Shown piece after piece: positions 56,506-64,000 of a stretch of DNA of 64,000 bases. Positions within the stretch are counted from its first letter, which is position 1. Every line of letters begins with the position of its first letter. This stretch comes from Symbiodinium natans. Lineage: Eukaryota > Sar > Dinophyceae > Suessiales > Symbiodiniaceae. The stretch is from assembly GCA_905221605.1 (NCBI GenBank), contig CAJNDS010002445.1, forward strand, positions 302,501-366,500. Direction: 5' to 3'. The position numbers were made by a program, and so were the translations under genes. A model generated the notes under the pieces. That model had not been told where the DNA came from, searched no databases, and saw only the letters and a list, made by a program, of their open reading frames with translations.

Positions 56506-57200
56506 ATGGCCAGCACAATCTTCCAGCTGCCACCTGCGTTTGTAGGTGAGCAGGCTGTGTATGGCACTGACTATCGTGGAGGCCTTGCGCCTCCAGCGGA
56601 TCACTGGGCCAAGACCGCCCACCCCAGGGCACCCTGGCCCCCCGGGCCGCTCCAGCAGTTCCAGCCACTCCAGCAGTGGTGCTGGGCACCAGCTTCCCCA
56701 GTGCCCCCACCCATCATGAGCTATGCCGTTGGGCAGGGGCTGTGCTACCAGCCTGCCCCGGCAACCGCCTGGATACCTTTGAACCAGGCACCATATGAAC
56801 CCGTGCCTCCACAGATGTTCTTTCACATGCCATGCCCTCAATACCAGCCGGCAACTCCTGCATGGACTCCCGCTCCCCAAGCCCCATGCCCATGCCTCCG
56901 CCACCACCGCCAGCGCACTTCCCACCACCACTCCCTCCCACGCAAGCGCCCTTGCAGGCACCCGAAGCACCGCCCACGGCACATCCGGCGCCCTCCAAGG
57001 AGCCAAGCGCACACAAGCCCCGCTGGGCAGACCTGTCCGAGGAGCCCCCAAAGTGGGATCTCACAGATGTCGCGACCTCCTCCCAGGAGCCCCTTCCCAC
57101 GCTGCTTCCCCGCCCTCCACGTGGCCCGCAAGGGAAGGGGCGAGGGAAAGGATCAAAAGGTCACGGCAAGGGAAAGGGAACGAAAAAGCGGCGCCAGTAA
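56506..57200 (+). pseudogene. Pro-rich gene, copy 5 (frameshifted)
   Basis: Starts MASTIFQLPPAFVGEQ and follows the other copies until about 56883, where one base is missing in CAAGCCCCATG (other copies CAAGCACCCATG). After that the normal frame resumes in a different phase and still reads MPMPPPPPPAHFPPP through the GK tail to a stop at 57200. Unless a sequencing error, the protein is altered after about 126 codons. Confidence 0.75.
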
Positions 57201-57406
57201 GGGAAGAGTCTCGGCGCAAGCATTCCTGCCGGCCTCTCCGAATGCACTCATGTCGCAGTGTTTTCACTGAGCATGAAGCATGAAGCAGCCATCTTGCGTA
57301 AGCTGACGCAATTCCAGGACCTTGGCTGAAGCTACGCCAGAAGTCGCGGGCCACGGCGACGGCCCGATGCCTGAGAAGGGACGCAGTTCGAACGAGTCTG
57401 AAGTTA

Positions 57407-57810
57407 GAATCGTAGAAGAGGTGACAAAGCCCTCCCTCCGTCGATTGTTTCATCTGTGGACACTTCGCCTAGCGAAGGACTGCCGTCCGGGCACCCGCCA
57501 GAAATTGATGTGTCGCAGTTGTGAGACCCAGCTCATTGCAGCTGCAAGCCATTTCAAGCCCTACCTCCTACCTACACCCTCAAATGACCCACCCTGGCCT
57601 GCACATTGTTTATTTTGGGGCCGCAGTTTCTGGAGTTAGAATCGTAGAAGAGGTGACAAAGCCCTCCCTCCGTCGATTGTTTCATCTGTGGACACTTCGC
57701 CTAGCGAAGGACTGCCGTCCGGCACTCGCCAGAAATGGATGTGTCGCAGTTGTGAGACCCAGCTCATTGCAGCTGCGAGCCATTGCAGGCCCTACTCGTA
57801 GCGACGAGTA
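57407..57810 (+). repeat. ~230-bp tandem repeat, block 3 (2 copies)
   Basis: Units start at 57407 and 57639; the second is truncated and diverged near 57790. Confidence 0.9.
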
Positions 57811-59567
57811 ACTAGTACACCCTCAAAGCTACCCACGCTGGCCTACATAGCCATCATACCCTTCATGTTGCATACTTCTCACCCGGTTATCGAAGTTCGG
57901 TTTGCAGTCATAGGTCTCCGAAATCGCTGTGGCACCCTGCAAAACGGGGATCCCAGTCCCAAAGAAAGAGCCCTGACGCCTCGCTGTTCACGGGCCCAAG
58001 CCCTCAGCTTTTCTCACCGCGATCTGACCAGTTTTGTGCCGCATTTGCGTTATTGCGCCTTGGCCGCATCTCGGCGGGTTTGGGGTTCAGGGTTTAGGGT
58101 TTGGGGTTTGGGGTTTAGGGTTTAAGGCAAGCCACAGCTGAAGACAGTCGCCTGCTGCAGAAACTAGGCAGTGCCTTTGTTTCGAGCTGTTCCTGCGCCG
58201 ATGGACTCTTCCAGTAGCAGCAGAAGCAGCATCTGTGGCCACAGAATGCCAATGCGGTCTTAAGTGCGTTGATATTTGTTATCGTTGGTTTGCACAGGGC
58301 GCGCGCGCGCGCGCGCGCGCGCCCGCCAACAGTTGTGCAACCCTAAGTCCGCAACTATTCCCTTATAGGACGCTCACCCGCACCCTTCCAGACCCTAGCC
58401 CCCACACCTTCCAAACCCGAAACCCTAAACCCGGTAAACCCTGTAAACCCTAAACCCTACTGAACCGATAAGCCGAAACCCCGACCCGCACTGTAACCCC
58501 TCAATCCAGACCCCCAGGCCCCAAGCCCCCCAACTCCCGCCAGGAATTCACTGGAGAAGCCCTCGCCTCAGGAAAAGATGAGGGTTGAGGGTTTGGAGTT
58601 TCGGGTAAGGGCTAGGGTTGAGGGTTTAGGGGACGAGCCGCAAAAGCTGGCAGAGGGGAGCATACACCCATGTCCCCCAAGTCCCTATGTACTTGAAAAG
58701 CCCCCTAAATAACCCTTAAGGTATTATAAGTGTCCCTCCTTTAGTCCTTTGAATAGTGGAGGGAAACCCTTTTTGGGGGCCGAGCTTCGTGGTTTTTTTC
58801 TCCACCACATTCAACCCTGTTTCCACACCCCTTCACGCCCCCCCCCCCACCAAACCCCGACTAAGCACCAGCAGTACACCTCAGCCTCAAGGACCCAAAC
58901 CCAGCCGAAGTTTGAAGGGAGGGCGCCTGGTTCGGGCTGTGGGTCTGGGGCTTTGGGTTTGAGGGGGTGGCCTCGCCACCCTGAAGGTTCGATTCATAAT
59001 GTATGGACTCGATTTCTAGATTGGGGCGTCTTCAAGACCAAAGTACTAAATCGAAGATCGGGTTATTTGCCTGCGTACCGTTGCCTTGCTTATCACATGT
59101 GTAGCTACCCATGAACCTTCAAGTATCCCTTTGACTAAGCTCCAATCTTGGTCCGAGGCCAGATAGTGGCGACGAGCTGCCATTGCCTGATGAGTGCCAT
59201 TGACGCTGCCTCAGAAGTAAGATCATGCTCTTGTTTTCAGAATTCGTCATCCACACACACGGACATCTGACCCACGCAGCCCCGCAAGAGACACATGGCT
59301 TGTTGGCGGTCACAGGGTATCACCGCCCGGGGGTCACAGGTATCACCGCCCGTGGTCAAACAATACAGATCGGTTCTTCTGACATGGGTGGCAAGACAAG
59401 ACGTCTTGTCCTCCAAGCTGAACAGCAGTGCTACAGCTCTGCAAGCTGCAAGCTTCTCACCTGACAGAAGCCCTCAGTATGCCGATGCTGAACATGACCT
59501 GCTAGAGCCAAGGTGCGCCAGCTATCCACCCGTCTGAACTCCTATCAGCCCTGAACCCTTTTTAGGA
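57811..59567 (+). other. Spacer of array units 5 and 6, no gene
   Basis: More diverged from the other spacers. Contains a (GC)n tract at 58302-58323, a short TTTAGGG run (58090-58130), CCCTAAA-like pieces near 58420-58460 and the GACAGAAGCCCTCAGTAT motif at 59463. Confidence 0.55.
58302..58323. repeat. (GC)n microsatellite
   Basis: About 11 GC dinucleotides replace the single GGGCGCACGCTCGCC seen in the related spacers, so it is a local expansion. Confidence 0.95.
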
Positions 59568-59687
59568 ATGCCCGTACTTGAAGCTGGTGTCACTTTGAGC
59601 AGCCACCGAAGGGATGCTGCTGTCGTGACTGTCCCTTGTCGAGCTGTGGCTCAAGATATCCAAGAGCTTGTGACCATTTGTTTAGTC

Positions 59688-60389
59688 ATGGCCAGCACAA
59701 TCTTCCAGCTGCCGCCTGCGTTTGTAGGTGAGCAGGCTGTGTATGGGCCAAATTATCGCGGAGGCCTCGCGCCTCCAGCGGATCACTGGGCCAAGACCGC
59801 CCACCCCAGGGCACCCTGGCCCCCCGGGCCACTCCAGCAGTTCCAGCCACTCCAGCAGTGGTGCTGGGCACCAGCTTCCCCAGCGCCCCCACCCATAATG
59901 AGCTATGCCGTTGGGCAGGGGCTGTGCTACCAGCCTGCCCCGGCAACCGCCTGGATGCCTGTGAACCAGGCACCCTATGCACCCGTGCCTCCACCCATAT
60001 TCTATGCAATGCCATGCCCTCAATACCAGCCGGCAACTCCAACTCCTGCCTGGACTCCCGCTCCCGAAGCACCCATGCCCATGCCTCCGCCACCACCACC
60101 AGCGCACTTCCCACCACCACTCCCTCCCATGCAAGCGCCCTTGCAGGCTCCCGAAGCACTGCCAACGGCACATCCGGCGCCCTCCAAGGAGCCAAGCACG
60201 CACAAGCCCCGCTGGGCAGACCTGTCAGAGGAGCCCCCAAAGTGGGATACCACAGATGTCGCGACCTCGTCCCAGGAGCCCCTTCCCACGCTGCTTCCCC
60301 GCCCTCCACGTGGCCCGCAAGGGAAGGGGCGAGGGAAAGGATCAAAAGGTCACGGCAAGGGAAAGGGAACGAGAAAGTGGCGCCAGTAA
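59688..60389 (+). CDS. Pro-rich, GK-tailed protein, copy 6 (intact)
   Basis: 233 codons from the shared ATG to a TAA. One extra Pro-Thr pair (ATPTPAW) and EALPTAHP distinguish it; the KPRWADLSEEPPKWD segment and GK tail are intact. A second frame downstream (60469-60840, 123 codons) runs from MKHEAAILRKL into the first ~230-bp repeat unit; in units 1 and 4 it is broken by a TGA, so I do not call it a gene. Confidence 0.65.
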   Translation: MASTIFQLPPAFVGEQAVYGPNYRGGLAPPADHWAKTAHPRAPWPPGPLQQFQPLQQWCWAPASPAPPPIMSYAVGQGLCYQPAPATAWMPVNQAPYAPVPPPIFYAMPCPQYQPATPTPAWTPAPEAPMPMPPPPPPAHFPPPLPPMQAPLQAPEALPTAHPAPSKEPSTHKPRWADLSEEPPKWDTTDVATSSQEPLPTLLPRPPRGPQGKGRGKGSKGHGKGKGTRKWRQ

Positions 60390-60601
60390 GGGAAGAGTCT
60401 CGGCACAAGCATTCCTGCAGGCCTCTCTGAATGCACTCATGTCGCAGTGTTTTCACTCAGCATGAAGCATGAAGCATGAAGCAGCCATCTTGCGTAAGCT
60501 GACGCATTCCAGGACCTTGGCTGAAGCTACGCCAGAAGTCGCGGGCCACGGCGACGGCCCGATGCCTGAGAAGGGACGCAGTTCGAACGAGTCTGAAGTT
60601 A

Positions 60602-61520
60602 GAATCGTAGAAGAGGTGACAAAGCCCTCCCTCCGTCGATTGTTTCATCTGTGGACACTTCGCCTAGCGAAGGACTGCCGTCCGGGCACCCGCCAGAAAT
60701 TGATGTGTCGCAGTTGTGAGACCCAGCTGATTGCAGCTGCAAGCCATTGCAAGCCCTACCTCCTACCCACACCCTCAAATGACCAGCATTCCTGCACATT
60801 GTTTATTTTGGGGCCGCAGTTTCTGGAGTTAGAATCGTAGAAGAGGTGACAAAGCCCTCCCTCCGTCGATTGTTTCATCTGTGGACACTTCGCCTAGCGA
60901 AGGACTGCCGTCCGGGCACCCGCCAGAAATTGATGTGTCGCAGTTGTGAGACCCAGCTCATTGCAGCTGCAGCCATTGCAAGCCCTACCTCCTACCCACA
61001 CAGTCAAATGACCAGTGTTCCTGCACATTGCTTATTTTGTGGCCGCAGTTTCTGGAGTTAGAATCGTAGAAGAGGTGACAAAGCCCTCCCTCCGTCGAAT
61101 GTGTCATCATGTGGACACTTCGCCTAGCGAAGGACTGCCGTCCGGGCACCCGCCAGAAATTGATGTGTCGCAGTTGTGAGACCCAGCTGATTGCAGCTGC
61201 AAGCCATTGCAAGCCCTACCTCCTACCCACACCCTCAAATGACCAGCATTCCTGCACATTGTTTATTTTGGGGCCGCAGTTTCTGGAGTTAGAATCGTAG
61301 AAGAGGTGACAAAGCCCTCCCTCCGTCGATTGTCTCATCATGTGGACACTTCGCCTAGCGAAGGACTGCCGTCCGGGCACCCGCCAGAAATTGATGTGTC
61401 GCAGTGCTGAGACCCAGCTCATTGCAGCTTCAAGCCATTGCCCTACCTACTCGTACTTACACCCTCAAACCACCCATGCTGGCCTACATTTCCTCTATTT
61501 TTTTTGGGGCCGCAGGCTGT
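60602..61520 (+). repeat. ~230-bp tandem repeat, block 4 (4 copies)
   Basis: Units start at 60602, 60832, 61061 and 61292. Nearly identical to block 1 apart from one fewer unit. Confidence 0.92.
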
Positions 61521-63044
61521 TGGGTCCTCCGGAGGGGTTCGCAGTCCCAGTCCCAAGAAAGAGCCCTGACGACTCGCTGTTCACGGGCTCAAGCCCCACA
61601 GCTCTTTTCATTGCCACCTGACCAGTGTGCCATATCTGCTCATTGCACCTTGGCCGCATCTCGGTGGGTTTAAGGTAGCTTAGGATGTAGGGTTTTCGGG
61701 TTTAGGGCAAGCCACAGCTTTCAAACAGTCGCCGGCTGCAGAAGCTGGGCAGTGTCCTTTGTTGAGCTGTTCCTGCACAAATGAACCCGGTCCAGTAGCA
61801 GGAGAGGCAGCATCTGTGGCAGTAGGACGCGGACAGTCGTTTGTTTGCAGGGCGCACACTTGCCAGCCGTTGCGTAACCCTAAATCCGCAACTTTCCCTT
61901 GGGACGCTCACCCGTGCTCTTCCAGCCCTCAATCTAGGCCCCCAGGCCCTAAGCCCCCAACGGCAGCCAGGAATTCAGTGGAGAAGCCCTCGCCTCAGAA
62001 AAGGATGAGGGTTTAGGGTTTGGAGTTTCGGGTTAAGGGTACGGTTAGGGTTGAGGGTTTAGGGAGCGAGCCCGCAAATGCTCGCGGAGCGGAGTACAAG
62101 GTTTGGGGGGCTTGAGGGTCTAGCTTTACGGTTTGTTTCTACACCACATTCAAGCCTATTTCCACACCCCTCCACACCTCTCCACCCCCCCAAACCCCTG
62201 CTAAGCACCAGAAGCCGAAGAGCGGGTGTCGGAAGTAAGCTTATGAGGACACCTGTGGGCTCTGTCTTGTATGCATTTGCCTGGCTACCCCAAGACTGCT
62301 CTTAAATTCCAAAGCGCGCCCTTGAGCCTGAAGGCCTGAGTGCAACGGCCCATGAAGCTTCAAGTATCCCTTGAGCTCCCATTTCTTTCTGAAGGTTCAA
62401 CTGATAACATGGGTTGGGTTGCCTGACTTAAATCTCTTGAAAGTACATGAAGTACCCATGAACCTAAGTAGGGTTACCATCATTAATCATTTTTTGTAAT
62501 ATCGGTTGCCTTAGTTGTAACATTTGTAGCTACCCATGAACCTTCAAGCATCCCATGAGTGAGCTCCAATCTTTGTCCTAGGCCAACGCCACCGAGCTAA
62601 CGCCACCGAGCTGCCATTGCCTGATGAGTGCTTGTTTTGCCTCAGAAGCAAGATCATGCACTTGTTCTTTCTTGCATACGCGTGCGCGCACTACGGATTT
62701 GTTTTTTTTGACGATGGGTGGCAAGATACGACGTTCTGTCCTTCAAGATTCCGAGCTCTGCTGAACAGCAGTCTTATAGCTCTGCAAAGCTGCAAGCTTC
62801 TCACCTGACAGAAGCCCTCAGCACTCCAATGCTGAACAGGAGCATTCCAATGCTGAACAGGGCCTACTAGGTTTTGCCTAAGCAACCAGCTCGACAGCTC
62901 GATGTGGTGTGGACGGAACGGTGCGAAGTCTGGATCATTGAGTGCCAAGATGTGTGGAGATTCTAGGCATTCTACCCCTTCTGAACTCCTATCAGCCCTA
63001 AACCCATTTCGGGAATGCCTGTAGGGGGTCCTGCTGTCGTGACT

Positions 63045-63259
63045 GTCCTGTGTCGAGCTGTGGCTCAAAGATGCGCACCAGCGTGTGTTTTGTGTCACCA
63101 TCCTTCGGCATGTCAAGCACGATTTCTTCTAGCTGCCTGCCACCTGCCTTTGTAGGTGATCTAGGCTGTTTATGGCCTTCAGTATCGCGGAGGCCTCGCG
63201 CCTCCAGCTGGAGGCGCGAGGCCTCCGCGAGACTGTGGGCCATACACAGCCTGGATCAC
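63045..63259 (+). pseudogene. Second 5' stub of the Pro-rich gene ending in a palindrome
   Basis: Near-identical to 48056-48271, including the fold-back and junction to GH1 exon 9, so it arose by duplication after the fusion. Confidence 0.75.
63156..63259. repeat. 104-bp palindrome, inner 46 bp perfect
   Basis: Arms 63156-63207 and 63208-63259. The inner 46 bp (63185-63230) are perfectly palindromic; the outer parts have about five mismatches. Confidence 0.95.
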
Positions 63260-64000
63260 TTTCAACGCGGCCTGGTGCTCCACTGTCTTGGGGCTACGCC
63301 AACGGCGAGGTGGCACTTCGGAACAACCAAAGTTTAGGGTTTAGGATTTAGGGTTCAGGGTTGAGGGGGCTTGAGTGGTTTCTTTCAGGTCTTCGAGTCC
63401 AAGTTGCTCAATCAACCCTACACACTGACGACTCCTTGATGAGTTTGGGTTAAGAAGGGACTCCTCTACATAACCCGTATATATCGTATATAGTCCCTAT
63501 ATACCTAAGTAGCCCCTACATGGTGATTTCTCTACATTATGGTCCTCTTTGGGGGTCCTCAGGAACCCCCCCCTTATTTAGGGTACCCAAAGGGACCAAA
63601 TTCATCGAGAACTCGCCACACATACGCCTGGGGTCCCTTGTAAGGGTGCAGGCCAAGCGGACTAGGTTATAAGCCCTATAGGCCTTAAGGCCAGGGATCG
63701 GAGCAAGCCAGATGGGCGTAGTGAAAAAACGAATCAGACCCCCGAAGGCCTCACAAGCAAATCGGGATCCAAGCTCTCGAAGCCTCCGCAAGTAAGGAGA
63801 AGCCAGAGACGGAGCCCTACATCGCGGCACACCACATCATCCGGAGCCACGCGCGGGCGGTGGCCGTGCTGTCAGGGATGTGTTTGAGGTACCTCCTGAC
63901 CCCTCAAGCCCAAACTCCAAGCCCGTAATTAGTTTGGGGCTCAGCAGAGTAGGGTCTTGTAGTCTCCCAAAAGATCAGGACGGGACTTTCGCATTGAAAA
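63248..64000 (+). pseudogene. Second broken GH1 copy (exons 9 and 10), cut by window end
   Basis: Exon 9 copy at 63248-63316 has the same NAA for NEP and the same inserted G as at 48262. Exon 10 copy at 63797-63874 is full length and open (EKPETEPYIAAHHIIRSHA). The following intron matches 49020-49140 up to the edge of the window. Confidence 0.85.

Overview
ORGANISM. The window reads like nuclear DNA of a dinoflagellate. Four things point there: short telomere-type runs (CCCTAAA/TTTAGGG, the plant and dinoflagellate unit) scattered through the whole window; protein-coding information broken into very small exons; introns that often start with GC or GA rather than GT and end in AG followed by G; and every recognisable gene on the same strand. 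I cannot name a species. LAYOUT. (1) 1-3.56 kb: 3' part of an unidentified gene A, ending in a Pro-rich C-terminus with a stop at 3559-3561. (2) 3.56-5.15 kb: intergenic, with a 21-bp minisatellite. (3) 5.15-17.8 kb: a chain of small candidate exons (coiled-coil, acidic or unrecognised peptides) separated by telomere-like DNA; I cannot say whether this is one gene or several. (4) 18.3-21.2 kb: exons joined in one consistent phase that encode a PDZ-type domain and a disordered Ser/Pro/Arg-rich tail. (5) 22.06-30.08 kb: candidate exons of another unidentified gene, ending in an Arg/Ser-rich C-terminus. (6) 30.65-43.82 kb: a family 1 glycoside hydrolase (beta-glucosidase type) split into about 24 exons of 35-116 bp. 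Both catalytic glutamates are present and I found no frame break. This is the best supported gene. (7) 43.9-64.0 kb: an array of seven related duplication units of about 1.4-3.7 kb (the last cut by the window edge). They carry a Pro-rich, GK-tailed protein gene (three intact copies, one frameshifted, one rearranged, two 5' stubs), tandem blocks of a ~230-bp repeat, and broken copies of the GH1 exons. CENTRAL OBSERVATION. Most exons are preceded by CCCTAAA repeats and followed by TTTAGGG repeats. Each exon is thus flanked in the polarity of a telomere-capped fragment, and each such intron looks like two telomere ends fused head to head. The repeats also interrupt a small inverted-repeat (MITE-like) family. 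In the 3' array, foldback palindromes with microhomology junctions mark where Pro-rich copies were fused to GH1 exons or truncated. HOW GENES WORK TOGETHER. Nothing shows a shared pathway; the co-orientation fits a one-way dinoflagellate gene cluster. Exon calls outside the GH1 and PDZ genes rest on open frame, splice-like borders and peptide character, and should be read as candidates.
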